From contig NZ_CP095487.1 of the NCBI RefSeq assembly GCF_023028345.1, positions 1,736,001 to 1,800,000 of the forward strand: a stretch of 64,000 bases of DNA. Direction: 5' to 3'. Positions 35,097 through 44,659 of the stretch are shown in pieces; positions within the stretch are counted from its first letter, which is position 1; every line of letters starts with the position of its first letter. The translations under genes and the position numbers were made by a program. This DNA comes from Halorientalis marina (GTDB lineage Archaea; Halobacteriota; Halobacteria; Halobacteriales; Haloarculaceae). Below the pieces are notes generated by a model. That model was given only the letters and a program-made list of their open reading frames with translations. It did no database searches and had not been told where the DNA came from.

Positions 35097-35489
35097 TCAG
35101 GCGTAGGCCTCGTCGAACTCGCGTTCGCGCCGCATCAGTTCCTCGACGCCGTGGTCGAGAATACCACGGCCCATCGCCGTCGGGCGATAGTACGTGTAGA
35201 ACCCCTGGCTGTCCGCAGTCCGGCGCTTTCGCTTGTCGACCAGTCCCACGTCCACCAGTTGGTTGAGGTGGTAGTGGAAATTGTGGGATTCGGCATCGAC
35301 CCCCCGCTTGAGTTCCGACGCGCTCAGTTCCTCGTTCTCGGTCAGCGTTCGGAGTATCTGAAACCGCGTCGGGTGGCCGATTGCCCGCTGCATCGCCAGG
35401 TACTCCTCGAGCGTGAGCCCGCTCTCGTCGGGCAGCGGCGGGTCCGGTCGACGCACGTCCTCGCCGGCGTGCCGGTCGGCTTCGCCCAT
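35097..35489 (-). CDS. ArsR-like winged-helix transcription regulator
   Basis: A 130-residue DNA-binding protein. The winged helix spans about 33-105, with AIGHPTRFQILRTLTENEEL, recognition region ESHNFHYHLNQLVDVGLVDK and wing RTADSQGFYTYYRPT. The short acidic N-terminus and C-terminal helix (VEELMRREREFDEAY) are typical of haloarchaeal dimers. It is the only soluble DNA-binding regulator close to the shared-operator genes, so it is a candidate to bind that motif; this is inference from position only. Confidence 0.85.
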   Translation of the reverse strand: MGEADRHAGEDVRRPDPPLPDESGLTLEEYLAMQRAIGHPTRFQILRTLTENEELSASELKRGVDAESHNFHYHLNQLVDVGLVDKRKRRTADSQGFYTYYRPTAMGRGILDHGVEELMRREREFDEAYA

Positions 35490-35575
35490 CGTGATTCGCC
35501 TCTACCTCCTTCTTGCGACCGCCGTCACTTAGCCGTTGTCGAGTAGGTATTTGCTGACAACGCCTGTTTTTATAA

Positions 35576-36271
35576 GTGGTAGGATCGAACGAGTCACCGA
35601 ATGCGCCAGCGGATCGTCGAGAACCTGCCGCGTCCAGTGGGGATTCCGAGGCGCTCGGTACGGTACGCTGCGAGCGGTTCCTGGTCTATCTGATGGGGCC
35701 GTACCGGTCGTTCGACGTCGAGGAGCTGCTACCGGCCGACGCCGACGTCGAGGCGGCGGCGCCGTCGTTCGCGACGTGGGACGAGGACGCCGGCGAGGAC
35801 TCGGAGGACGACGTGTTGCGGCTGTTGCGCGAGACACGGGGCTGTCTCCGTGAGCGTGGATTCAACGCCTTCCTCGCGATAGACGTGGGGATTCCGCTCG
35901 ACGAGATGGACGCGGCCTCACAGAGCATCGCGTTCGCTCGGGCGGCGAACGCGGTCGTGTTCGTCGCGCCGCAGGTCGGTGACAACCTCGGCGTCGGTGT
36001 CGAGATCGGGAGCGTCCTCGAAGCCCTGCTGGGAACCGACGGTATGTCGGGGCCGGCGGCCGAGGCGGACCCGCCGGACGCCGCGCGCCGGCTCATGGTC
36101 GCCGCGGAACCGGACGTGCGGAGCGCGATGCTCGGCGCCGTCAACGCGCGCTGGGACGCCAGCGTCCGGACGTTCACCGATACGGACGACCTCTGCCGGC
36201 TCTCGGCGACCTTCTGTACCCACATCGCGAACGGGGAACTATACGGGGGCCTCGACGAGCGAACCGGGTGA
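35576..36271 (+). CDS. Conserved haloarchaeal protein (DUF7509-like)
   Basis: A protein of about 231 residues with the phrases ERFLVYLMGPYRSFDVEELL, GFNAFLAIDVGIPLDEMDAA and GVGVEIGSVLEALLG. These match what I recall of a haloarchaeal family known only as a DUF, with a possible nucleoside 2-deoxyribosyltransferase-like fold. The GTG at 35576 overlaps a TATA-like TTTTTATAAG, so the true start may lie further in, up to the Met near residue 40. Function unknown. Confidence 0.65.
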   Translation: MVGSNESPNAPADRREPAASSGDSEALGTVRCERFLVYLMGPYRSFDVEELLPADADVEAAAPSFATWDEDAGEDSEDDVLRLLRETRGCLRERGFNAFLAIDVGIPLDEMDAASQSIAFARAANAVVFVAPQVGDNLGVGVEIGSVLEALLGTDGMSGPAAEADPPDAARRLMVAAEPDVRSAMLGAVNARWDASVRTFTDTDDLCRLSATFCTHIANGELYGGLDERTG

Positions 36272-36405
36272 GTCGACGCGGGACGCGTCCTCCCCGGGGC
36301 AGACTTCGGTCGAACGTGGCGCCGACGACACGGCGACCGGCGCTACCGGCCCGTCGTCGGTGCGGGAGGTCCCCGTCTCCCTGCTGTGTCTCGACCCGTC
36401 CGTTT

Positions 36406-37092
36406 TCACTCCGGCACGGCCGCCGTGTCGATCCCGTCCCGTCGCCCGTCGAGCACCGCGAACCGCTCGCCGCGCCGCCGCTCCAGCCAGTAGAGCAGGC
36501 GCTCCGCCCACACCAGTTTCCGGCGCTTCATCGGTCCCACGTCGGGGTCGTCGAAGTCCCAGCCGACGAACCGGAGTTCTGCCGCGCCGAGGTGGTCCGC
36601 GAGGAACGCGGCGCGGTCGCCGTCGGTGAACCCCCCGACGTTCGCCACCGGTCCGACCGGCGCGGCCTGTGTGGTCGGGAGTACCCAGTCACCTTCGAAG
36701 GTAGGAACGTATTCCCGGACTGCTGGCACGTTGTCGCCGTGGGCGTGGACCGCGACCGGGACGCCGCGTTCGGTCAGGTCGCGGGCCGTCCCGGGCGTCT
36801 TGTCGAGGTCGGTAACCATACAGTCGACGTCGACGCCGGCGTCGAGCAGGCGGTCTGCGGCCGTCGAGGCGGCGACGACGGCGTCCGCGCTGGCGGCGCG
36901 GTCGGCCTCCGCGGGCAGTGACGGCCCCGCACCGGCGATGGCGACGGTCCGGCCGTTCAGCGGGAGTTGCGAGGTGTCGAACGGGCCGGTGAGGTCGGCC
37001 AGGATATCGCGGGCTCGCTCGTCGGCGGCGCGGTCGAACCCGAAGTCGGCGAGAATTGCCTCGTAGACCGGCTCCCACGTGGTGAAGTCCAT
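36406..37092 (-). CDS. mptE: 6-hydroxymethyl-7,8-dihydropterin pyrophosphokinase MptE
   Basis: A 228-residue DUF115-family enzyme that transfers pyrophosphate from ATP to 6-hydroxymethyl-dihydropterin in archaeal folate/methanopterin synthesis. The nucleotide motif VAIAGAGPSL, the VDCMVTDLDKTP strand and the C-terminal LRFVGWDFDDPD are characteristic. It lies 190 bases downstream of the dihydropteroate synthase-like gene, same strand, so two successive pathway steps are encoded side by side. Confidence 0.88.
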   Translation of the reverse strand: MDFTTWEPVYEAILADFGFDRAADERARDILADLTGPFDTSQLPLNGRTVAIAGAGPSLPAEADRAASADAVVAASTAADRLLDAGVDVDCMVTDLDKTPGTARDLTERGVPVAVHAHGDNVPAVREYVPTFEGDWVLPTTQAAPVGPVANVGGFTDGDRAAFLADHLGAAELRFVGWDFDDPDVGPMKRRKLVWAERLLYWLERRRGERFAVLDGRRDGIDTAAVPE

Positions 37093-37282
37093 GGCTGTAG
37101 CTCAACGAGTGACCCGAAATAAATCGAGGTGAGCCGAAATGGCACAACCTGGTACCCCTACCCGGGTGCCCTTTCGGCCTTCACACGTCCATTCAGGCGC
37201 ATCTGGCATAAGTTTTCTCTTCGTGTCGGACATATTTCGGAAATCGAACACCCCGCCGCCCTCCGTCTGTTTTCCTCGTTGT

Positions 37283-38431
37283 TTACTCGGAATCTTCCGT
37301 TCGGGTCCGTTCGCCGACTGTATCGAGTGCGGCTTCGACGGATTCCGGCCCCTCGAAGCCGGCGGCGAGCCGGTTCAGGGTCCCGATTGTCCCGACCAGG
37401 AGGAGGCCCGAATCGCCACGGGCGACCGTGGCACCGTAGACGCCGGCGGCGTCGGCCAGCGCCTCGGTCGCCGTGGCGTCGAGACCGGACAGCTCGAACA
37501 CGCGAAGCGCCGCGTCCTCGGCGTATGCCGTGTCGGCACCGATGCGGTCCAGGTGTCGCGAGGCCTCGCCGGCGGTCGTCACGTCGAGTTCCTCGACGCC
37601 GACGGCGCCGTCCCGGACGCGCTCCCGGGCGAAGGCGTCGCCGATGAGGGCGGCGTCCCGCGTCTCGGCCACGTCGTGAGTCCTGACGACGTGGGCACCT
37701 CGTTCGACGGCCATCGACGTGGCGGCGAGGCTGACCGGCAGCGCCCCCTCGGTGTCGCGGCCGGCGATCTCTCGGAGGAAGTTCTTCCGGTTGATCGAGA
37801 CCAGAATCGGGTAGCCGTATCCCCGGAACTCCCGGAGTCGGCGGAAGGTCTCGCGGTCGTCCTCGAGGGTCTTGTCCTCGCTCCAGCCGCCGAAGGCCGG
37901 ATCGAGGATCGTCTTGTCCGTGAAGCCGTTCCGTTCGAGCGCGTCGTAGATGTCGTCCGGGTCCTCGACCGCGCCCGGCCGTTCGAGATCGGGCGGTGAC
38001 GCCATCTTCCCGACCGCTACGTCGTAGTCCGCACAGACGCGTGGCATCTCCGGGTCGGCGAACCCGCAGATGTCGTTGACCATGTCGAAGCCGCGTTTGA
38101 GGGCTTCCTCGGCCACCTCGTGGTAGCGCGTCTCGATGGAGAAGACGGCGTCACCGGAGACGCTCTCGATGGTCTCGATGGCCGTATCGAGCCGTTCGAG
38201 TTCCCCCTCCGCGGAGAGGACCTCGAACTTCTTGTTCGCCGACTCCAGACCGACGTCGACGATGTCGGCGCCCTGGTCGATCAGTTCCTCGTCGACGTAG
38301 GCTGCGGCCTCGCCGGCGTCGTCGTAGACGCTGGGCTTGTACGGCGACTCGCTGGAGACGTTCAACACGCCCATGATGCGGGGCGGGTAGTCGTCGCCGA
38401 TCCCGAGGCCGGCCGCGTCCACGTTGCGCAT
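37283..38431 (-). CDS. folP: Dihydropteroate synthase-like protein
   Basis: A 382-residue TIM-barrel protein. PRIMGVLNVSSESPYKPSVY matches the DHPS opening, ADIVDVGLESANKK stands where the classical GxESTRPG loop should be, and DPAFGGWSEDKTL and VSINRKNFLREI match later DHPS loops, the last with a classical K/R pair. DHPS joins dihydropterin pyrophosphate to p-aminobenzoate. The changed second loop is normal for the haloarchaeal version as I remember it. About 100 extra C-terminal residues have no clear counterpart. Next to mptE, which supports the pathway. Confidence 0.8.
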   Translation of the reverse strand: MRNVDAAGLGIGDDYPPRIMGVLNVSSESPYKPSVYDDAGEAAAYVDEELIDQGADIVDVGLESANKKFEVLSAEGELERLDTAIETIESVSGDAVFSIETRYHEVAEEALKRGFDMVNDICGFADPEMPRVCADYDVAVGKMASPPDLERPGAVEDPDDIYDALERNGFTDKTILDPAFGGWSEDKTLEDDRETFRRLREFRGYGYPILVSINRKNFLREIAGRDTEGALPVSLAATSMAVERGAHVVRTHDVAETRDAALIGDAFARERVRDGAVGVEELDVTTAGEASRHLDRIGADTAYAEDAALRVFELSGLDATATEALADAAGVYGATVARGDSGLLLVGTIGTLNRLAAGFEGPESVEAALDTVGERTRTEDSE

Positions 38432-38479
38432 ACCCAGGCCAAGGGAGCCAGCGGCTAAAACGCCGTGCTTCTGGGCAGT

Positions 38480-40651
38480 CTATTCGCGGGTGGCGTCGGT
38501 CCCCGTTATCTCGAATCGAGCACCGCCTTCCGTCCCCTCCGTGACGCTGATCTCCCAGCCGTGCGCTGTGACTATCTCCGCGACGATGTTGAGCCCGAAT
38601 CCGGTCCCGTCCTCGTCGGTGGTAAACCCGTGGTCGAACACCTGGTCGCGATCCTCGGCGGGGATGCCGGGGCCGTCGTCCTCGACGTAGAAGCCGTCCG
38701 TCAGCGTCCCGATCCGGACGGTCACGTCGTTGCCCCCGTGTTCGATCGCGTCGCCAGAACGCTCCGCGTTCTGGCTGCCTGTCGAGCCATGCTCGACAGC
38801 GTTCCGAAAGAGGTTCTCGAACAGTTGCCGGAGTCGACCCGTGTCGACGGAGAGCGTCTGGTCGGTGTCGACGATCACCTCGGCGTTGCCGGTCTCGACG
38901 GTCGCCCAACAGCTCTCGGCCAGCCGGCCGATGTCGACGGGCTCCGTCTCCTCGACCTCCTGTCCGTGTCGGGCGATCGCGAGCACGTCCTCGATGAGTT
39001 CCTCCATCCGAACGAGCTGTTCGTCGACGACCGCGAGGTGGTCGCAGTCACCGTCACGGGCGAGTTCGAGTCTGGACTGAGCGGCGTTGAGGGGGTTGCG
39101 CAGGTCGTGGGTGACGATACTGGCGAACTGTTCGAGCTGTTCGTTCTTGCGTTCGAGTTCTTGCTCGCGCTGGCGGCGGTCCGTGACGTCCTTGAGAACG
39201 CCGTCGAAGTAGACGTCCCCGTCGTCCTCTGTCAGGATCGCCGTCAGCGAGACGTCGATCCGCTCGCCCGAGAGCGTCTCGTGTTCGACCTCGAAGTCGG
39301 TGACGCGGCCGTTTTCCCTGAGCCGCCGGCTGAACTCCTCGCGGTCGTCACCGTCGACGTAGAACTCCCGGACGTCCCGGCGCAACAGCTCCGACTTCGA
39401 GTAGGCGTCGTAGATGGACACGAGTCCGGAGTTGACCTCCACGAACTCACCGCCGTCGTCGGGGGTCGTCCGGAAGACACCGATCGGGAGGTTCTCGACG
39501 ATGGTCTCGTAGCGCTCCAGTTGGCGTTCGTAGGCTTTCCGCTGGGTAATGTCGGTATTGATAGCGACGAACCGGTCGATCTCGCCGGTTCCGTCCTCGA
39601 TGGGAGCGACGGTCTGTTCGGCGACGTACCGCTGGCCGTCAGCGCGTTCGTTTATGACCTCGCCCTTCCAGACGTTGCCGGCGAGGATCTTGTTCCACAG
39701 CGAGGCGTAGAACTCGGGCCGGTGTTCGCCGGACTTGAGGATCCGGGGATTCGAGCCGACCGCGTCCGTCCGGGAGTAGCCCGTCGCCTCCTCGAAGGCC
39801 GGGTTGACGTACTCTATCGTCCCGTCGGTGTCGGTGATGTAGACCGCGTGGCCCGCCTGTTCGACGGCCTGTCGGAAGCGACGGAGGTCTCGGGCTTTGC
39901 GTTTCCGATCCGTCACGTCCGTCAGCGTCAGGACGACGCCGCCGATGGACGGATTCGACAGCTGGTTACGACACCGACACTCGACCCACCGTGGCTCGTC
40001 GTCCGTCGCCAGGACGCGGAACTCGCCGGTGACCGTCCGCTCCGGGTTCGCGAGGACGGCGTCGAACAGGCTCTCGGCGCTGTCGGCGTCGTCAGGGTGA
40101 ACAAAGGCCGTCACGTCCTCGCCGACCAGCGCCGACGTCCCACACCCCAGGAGCCGCTCGGCCGACGGGTTCGCGTACTCGATGCGCAGCGACTCCGCGA
40201 CGACACAGATAGCGCCTGTCGTCTCCGCCAGGAGCGCGGCCGACAGTTCGTCCGACCCCCCACCGCCCGTACGGCCGTGCCCGACCACGTTCCGGACACG
40301 ACTGGCGACCGTCGCGTAGGGAGCTGGCTCGGCGTCGACGAGCACGTACTCGGTCGCGTCGTCGTCGAGCAGGTCCGGGACCCGATCCGCGTCGCCGTCG
40401 CCGACGAGGAAGACGAACGGGAGCCGCGGCACGCGCTCCCGAACGGACTGATGGAGCGCGAAGCCGTCTCCCTCGGGCGGGTCGGCGTCGCTGACGACGC
40501 AGTCGAACGACGCCTCAGACAACTGGGAGAGCGCCTCCGCTGTGGCCCGCGCCTCCACGACACGCACGGTATCAGAACCGATACCATCTTGGAGGTGGGT
40601 CGGGACGTCACTGTCAGAACCGACGTACAGGACACTGAATTGCCGACTCAT
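38480..40651 (-). CDS. Multi-PAS histidine kinase
   Basis: A 723-residue soluble kinase. The N-terminal receiver-like domain (1-125) has a possible phospho-acceptor Asp55 in DCVVSDADPPEGDG. Three PAS/PAC units follow at about 135-250, 255-372 and 380-493, then His515 in SIVTHDLRNPLNA and an ATPase domain with [21 protein letters not shown] and GTGFGLNIVAEIV. ATG 40651 was chosen as the domain-compatible start. It lies 48 bases upstream of folP on the same strand. Confidence 0.9.
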   Translation of the reverse strand: MSRQFSVLYVGSDSDVPTHLQDGIGSDTVRVVEARATAEALSQLSEASFDCVVSDADPPEGDGFALHQSVRERVPRLPFVFLVGDGDADRVPDLLDDDATEYVLVDAEPAPYATVASRVRNVVGHGRTGGGGSDELSAALLAETTGAICVVAESLRIEYANPSAERLLGCGTSALVGEDVTAFVHPDDADSAESLFDAVLANPERTVTGEFRVLATDDEPRWVECRCRNQLSNPSIGGVVLTLTDVTDRKRKARDLRRFRQAVEQAGHAVYITDTDGTIEYVNPAFEEATGYSRTDAVGSNPRILKSGEHRPEFYASLWNKILAGNVWKGEVINERADGQRYVAEQTVAPIEDGTGEIDRFVAINTDITQRKAYERQLERYETIVENLPIGVFRTTPDDGGEFVEVNSGLVSIYDAYSKSELLRRDVREFYVDGDDREEFSRRLRENGRVTDFEVEHETLSGERIDVSLTAILTEDDGDVYFDGVLKDVTDRRQREQELERKNEQLEQFASIVTHDLRNPLNAAQSRLELARDGDCDHLAVVDEQLVRMEELIEDVLAIARHGQEVEETEPVDIGRLAESCWATVETGNAEVIVDTDQTLSVDTGRLRQLFENLFRNAVEHGSTGSQNAERSGDAIEHGGNDVTVRIGTLTDGFYVEDDGPGIPAEDRDQVFDHGFTTDEDGTGFGLNIVAEIVTAHGWEISVTEGTEGGARFEITGTDATRE

Positions 40652-40766
40652 TCTTGATAGGAACGACCAGTCACGTCGTCTACGTTCTCGAAATTGAAAT
40701 ACCAACCGATAGAGTCCGGGACGCTAGTCCGCGTCGCTTATGTCTGCGAGCGGGCAACGGTCAGCT

Positions 40767-41294
40767 ATGGGCAAGGTCAACATCGGTCTCCGCGGCTGGC
40801 GGTTCGACGAGGAGGAAGTCTTCGACGAGGAGGGCGAACTCCGCCCGCTGGAGTTCATGGAGCCGGACACCCGCGAGCGGATCGTCCGCCTGGCCTCGAG
40901 CATGGGCGAACCCTGTGACGCCTGCTACCTGATCCACGGCGACGAGGACATCCAGCAGTGCAACGTCGCCCGCGTCATCTACGGCGAACCCATCGGCGAG
41001 GTCCTGCTCTGTCCCGACCACGAGGCCGACTTCCTCTACTGGTTCCGGGAGGAAGGCGGCAAGGAGTACGCCGGCGACACCGAACTCCAGGACGCCTTCC
41101 ACGACTGGTTCGCCGAGGGCGGCCGCGCTCCCGAGGACTACGGCGGCGTCGACCACGTCAACACCGACCCCGAGGATCTGCCGGACGTGCCCGACGCCGC
41201 CGAGGAACTCCCGACGCTGGAGGAGGAAATCGAGAAACTCGACGACGAGGAACTGGACGCGCTCGGTGTCGACTTCGACGACCTGGACCTCTGA
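40767..41294 (+). CDS. Conserved haloarchaeal protein with two cysteine pairs
   Basis: A 175-residue acidic protein beginning [31 protein letters not shown] and a later [11 protein letters not shown]...VLLCPDHE supply four cysteines and a histidine that could bind zinc. The C-terminal 45 residues are almost all acidic ([16 protein letters not shown]). It overlaps trmJ by one base (TGATG), so translation is coupled, suggesting a role near tRNA modification or ribosomes. I do not recognise the family. Confidence 0.75.
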   Translation: MGKVNIGLRGWRFDEEEVFDEEGELRPLEFMEPDTRERIVRLASSMGEPCDACYLIHGDEDIQQCNVARVIYGEPIGEVLLCPDHEADFLYWFREEGGKEYAGDTELQDAFHDWFAEGGRAPEDYGGVDHVNTDPEDLPDVPDAAEELPTLEEEIEKLDDEELDALGVDFDDLDL

Positions 41295-42055
41295 TGAGCG
41301 TCACCGTCGTCGTCGTCGACGCGAGCGAACCGGGCAACGTCGGCACCATCGCCCGCTCGATGAAGAACTTCGGGCTCACGGACCTGTTGCTCGTCGACCC
41401 GCCCGAACTGGACCCCGACGGCGAGGCCTACGGCTTCGCCGGCCAGGCCCGCGAGGACGTACTTCCCGAGGCCCGCGAGGTGACCTTCGACCACGTCGTC
41501 GAGAACTACCACACCGTCGGCTGTACGGCCATCACGAACGAGGACGCGACCAAACACGTCCGCTATCCCTTCCGGACGCCGGCGGAACTCGCCGACAGCC
41601 TCAGGGGCGTCGAGGCCGACACCGCCGTCGTCTTCGGCCGCGAACGGGTCGGCCTCACGAACGACGAACTCGCTCGCCTCGACGAGGTCTGTTCCATCCC
41701 CGCGGCTGCTGACTATCCCGTGCTCAATCTCGGACAGGCCGCGACCATCGTCCTCTACGAACTCCGCGACCTGACCGTCGCGGAGCCCCAGCACCCCGAC
41801 GGCCGCCACGACCGCGCCGACGAGGCCGCCGTCGAGGGCCTCCACGACCAGTTCGCCGACTTCCTCGACGCCATCGGCCACCCCGAGGAGAAACGCGGGA
41901 AGGCCCAGCGCCTCTGGCGACGGTTCGTCGGCCGCGCCCACCCGACCGGCCGGGAGGCCAGGACGCTCCGGGGACTCTTCCGGCGGGCCGGCCAGCGCAT
42001 CGACCGTGTGGAACATGACGACGAGGGCGGTGCCGACGGCGGCGACGGCGCCTGA
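41294..42055 (+). CDS. trmJ: tRNA 2'-O-methyltransferase TrmJ (SPOUT family)
   Basis: A 253-residue SPOUT methyltransferase that methylates the ribose at position 32 of tRNAs. The opening ASEPGNVGTIARSMKNFG is the family signature. TAVVFGRERVGLTNDEL and PVLNLGQAATIVLYEL form the trefoil-knot SAM site. The C-terminal HPEEKRGKAQRLWRRFVGRA is the usual tail. It is coupled to the preceding gene by a one-base overlap. Confidence 0.9.
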   Translation: MSVTVVVVDASEPGNVGTIARSMKNFGLTDLLLVDPPELDPDGEAYGFAGQAREDVLPEAREVTFDHVVENYHTVGCTAITNEDATKHVRYPFRTPAELADSLRGVEADTAVVFGRERVGLTNDELARLDEVCSIPAAADYPVLNLGQAATIVLYELRDLTVAEPQHPDGRHDRADEAAVEGLHDQFADFLDAIGHPEEKRGKAQRLWRRFVGRAHPTGREARTLRGLFRRAGQRIDRVEHDDEGGADGGDGA

Positions 42056-42106
42056 CTGCCGCCTCGTATCGGAAGACACACGTTTTGCGGGTCCGGACGA
42101 GCGGAC

Positions 42107-42574
42107 ATGGACAGACGTACCCTCCTGCGGTCGCTCGGCGGAGCCGGCGCGCTCGCGCTTGCCGGTTGTCTCGGCGGGTCCGGGAACGGTGCCGCCACGG
42201 AATCCGACCGCTACGGCGACTGGTTCCGGAACACGGACAACTTCGACGGGACCGTCGACCGAACCGGCCAGGACGAGGTGTCGGTCGCCGTCGGCGCGTC
42301 CGGCAACAACGGGAACCTCGCGTTCGACCCACCCGCCGTCCGCGTCTCGCCCGGGACGACAATCGTCTGGGACTGGACCGGGGACGGCGGCCTCCACAAC
42401 GTCGTCGAACAGCAGGGTGCCTTCGAGAGCGAACTCCGGAACAGCGACGAATACACCTACGAACGAACCTTCGAGGAGCCGGGGACCGTCCTCTACGTCT
42501 GTTCGCCACACCGCTCACAGGGGATGCGCGGTGCCGTCGTCGTCGCGGAGGGCGGCGGATCGACAGAAGCGTAG
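42107..42574 (+). CDS. Halocyanin-like blue copper protein
   Basis: A 155-residue exported cupredoxin. A Tat motif DRRTLLRSLGG is followed by a lipobox ending at Cys21 (LALAGCLGG), so it should be a lipid-anchored Tat protein on the outer face of the membrane. Copper ligands are His97 (GGLHNVV), Cys132, His135 and Met140 (VCSPHRSQGM). It shuttles electrons in the respiratory chain. Stands alone, 51 bases after trmJ. Confidence 0.92.
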   Translation: MDRRTLLRSLGGAGALALAGCLGGSGNGAATESDRYGDWFRNTDNFDGTVDRTGQDEVSVAVGASGNNGNLAFDPPAVRVSPGTTIVWDWTGDGGLHNVVEQQGAFESELRNSDEYTYERTFEEPGTVLYVCSPHRSQGMRGAVVVAEGGGSTEA

Positions 42575-42603
42575 TCGATTCCCGGCGGAATCCGACCCCC
42601 TGC

Positions 42604-44481
42604 TCAGGCCCGTTTCTGAATCTCCTCGCGGAGGACTTCGCTGACCAGGTCGCCGTCGGCCTGGCCGCGGAGCGCGCCCATGCACTCGCCCATCAGCCCC
42701 GAGAAGGCCTGCATTCCCTCCGCCTCGACCTGGTCCGCGTTGCGCTCGACGACCTCGACGACGGCCTCGCGGACCTCGTCCTCGCCGGCACTGCCGAGGT
42801 CCTCCCGCTCCGCGGCTTCCTCGGCGGTCAACTCGGGGCTCTCGGCGAGGGCTTCGAGCAGTTCCGGAACGCCCTCCTTCGCCAGTTCGTCGGCGACGAC
42901 GAGCTCGAAGACCCCACGGAAGTGGTCGTCGGTGAGGTTCTCGACGGGCACCTCCTCGCGGCGGAGGCTCGTCACCTCCGACTCGACGGTCCGGGCCGCG
43001 AGGTTCGGGTCGACGCCGGTCTCGACGGCCTCCTCGAAGAGGTGCCAGCGCCGGCCGGAAGCCACCTGGTTCGCCAGCCCTTCGCCCAGGCCGTGCTCCT
43101 CCTGGTAGCGCCGTTCCTTTTCAGTGAGCAGTTCCGGCGTCTCGACCTCCGCGGGGTCGGGTTCGACTGGCGGCACGTCCGTCTCGGGGTACATCCGGGC
43201 CGCCCCGGGCAGCGGCCGCAGGTACCGCGAGGTCGTGTCCTCGTTGGCGTCGCGGGTCTCCTCGGGGATACCCTCCATCGCCGTCTCCGCCCGCTCCGCG
43301 ACCGCGTCGATGGCGAGCTCGGCCGTCTCGGGGTCGTCGGCGACGATGGCGACGGCGTCCCCGTCGTCGGCGTCGACGGCATCGTAGAGGGCCGCCACTT
43401 CCTCGTCCGTCACGCCGTAGGCCGGCAGTTCGTCGGTGTGGAAGATACCGCCCGCGCCGTGGCGCTTGGCGTGGTCGGAGAACTCCGTCCCGAGCCGGCG
43501 GTCGGGCTGAATCTCGCGTCCGACCAGCCCGTCGAAGCCGGACAGCGGGACGCCCATCACCTTGCCGCCCGAGGAGAGCGCGCCGCCGATGACGCCCGAG
43601 TCGGTGTCCGCGAAGACTTCGGTCACGTCCGTCGGCTCGCCCACCGCTGCGTCGCGGTCGTTCAACTCCTCAGCGATGTCGAGCAGTTCGACCTGCCGGC
43701 GCACCTCGTTGCGCACGAGGTCGTCGATATCGGCCAGGCTCTGGACGCCCTTCATCTCGATGCGGGCCCCCTCCGCGATGGAGACGTTCACGTCCTGGCG
43801 GATCGTCCCGAGCCCGCGTTTGACCTTCCCCGTCGACCGCAGGAGCATACCGATGCGTTCCGCGGCCTCCTTTGCCTGCTCCGGCGAGCGGATATCCGGT
43901 TTCGTGCCGATCTCCACGAGCGGGATGCCGAGCCGGTCCAGCGAGTATCGGACCCCGTCGTCGGTCTCCGCGACGCGCTGGCAGGACTCCTCTTCCAGTA
44001 GCATGTCCTCGATGCCGACCGGCCCCTCCGAAGTCTCGATGCCGCCGTCGTTCGCGACCAGCATCGACCGCTGGAAACCCGTCGTGTTGGAGCCGTCGAC
44101 GACGATCTTCCGCATGACGTGAACCTGGTCGGCGACGTTCATATCCAGGAGCTGTGCGATCTCCAGAGCGGTCGCCATCGCCTCGTCGTCGACGCGGTGT
44201 GGCGGCTCGTCGTCCTCCTCGACGAGACAGGTCGTGTCGTAGGCGAGGTACTCGAACTCGCGGTCGACGCGACTCTCCTCCAGGGCGGCCTCGTCGATTT
44301 CCCCGAGCTCGGATTTGGTGGGGTGGAGGTACCGCGTGAACGACCGCGTCGACTCCTCGGGCTCGCGGAGTTGCGTCGGACACCCACAGAACAGTTTCGT
44401 CTCCGTGTCGAGCTGCTGGTGTATCTCCAGCCCGGCTACCAGCCCCAGCTCCTCGTAATCGTAGTCGGCGGCGTCGGTCAT
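42604..44481 (-). CDS. gatE: Glu-tRNA(Gln) amidotransferase subunit E
   Basis: A 625-residue protein of the archaeal GatDE system, which amidates misacylated Glu-tRNA(Gln). Visible parts are the GatB/E core (GLVAGLEIHQQLDTETKLFC, zinc-type CGCP, TGFQRSML), the AspRS-like insertion and the C-terminal YqeY-type tail domain (NLTDDHFRGVFELVVADELA). The usual partner gatD is not in the window. ATG 44481 gives a normal N-terminus. Confidence 0.94.
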   Translation of the reverse strand: MTDAADYDYEELGLVAGLEIHQQLDTETKLFCGCPTQLREPEESTRSFTRYLHPTKSELGEIDEAALEESRVDREFEYLAYDTTCLVEEDDEPPHRVDDEAMATALEIAQLLDMNVADQVHVMRKIVVDGSNTTGFQRSMLVANDGGIETSEGPVGIEDMLLEEESCQRVAETDDGVRYSLDRLGIPLVEIGTKPDIRSPEQAKEAAERIGMLLRSTGKVKRGLGTIRQDVNVSIAEGARIEMKGVQSLADIDDLVRNEVRRQVELLDIAEELNDRDAAVGEPTDVTEVFADTDSGVIGGALSSGGKVMGVPLSGFDGLVGREIQPDRRLGTEFSDHAKRHGAGGIFHTDELPAYGVTDEEVAALYDAVDADDGDAVAIVADDPETAELAIDAVAERAETAMEGIPEETRDANEDTTSRYLRPLPGAARMYPETDVPPVEPDPAEVETPELLTEKERRYQEEHGLGEGLANQVASGRRWHLFEEAVETGVDPNLAARTVESEVTSLRREEVPVENLTDDHFRGVFELVVADELAKEGVPELLEALAESPELTAEEAAEREDLGSAGEDEVREAVVEVVERNADQVEAEGMQAFSGLMGECMGALRGQADGDLVSEVLREEIQKRA

Positions 44482-44659
44482 TACCGTGGACTCCGAAGCC
44501 CGAACGCAAAAAACACACTCCTTTCCGGCCCGCGCCCGGCCGCCGTCGACGCTCGACTCCGTCTCCCGTGTCGGCCATCGCCAGCCCCCGCACCGCTTCC
44601 TTTCACGAGCTGTCTGTCCGAACCGAACGCTCAAGAGCCTGCTCCCGTCAGGGACTCGC

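Noticed and set aside
36272-36405. A short gene between the DUF7509-like gene and mptE
   Set aside because: Frames here are Arg/Pro-rich with no start context or family resemblance.
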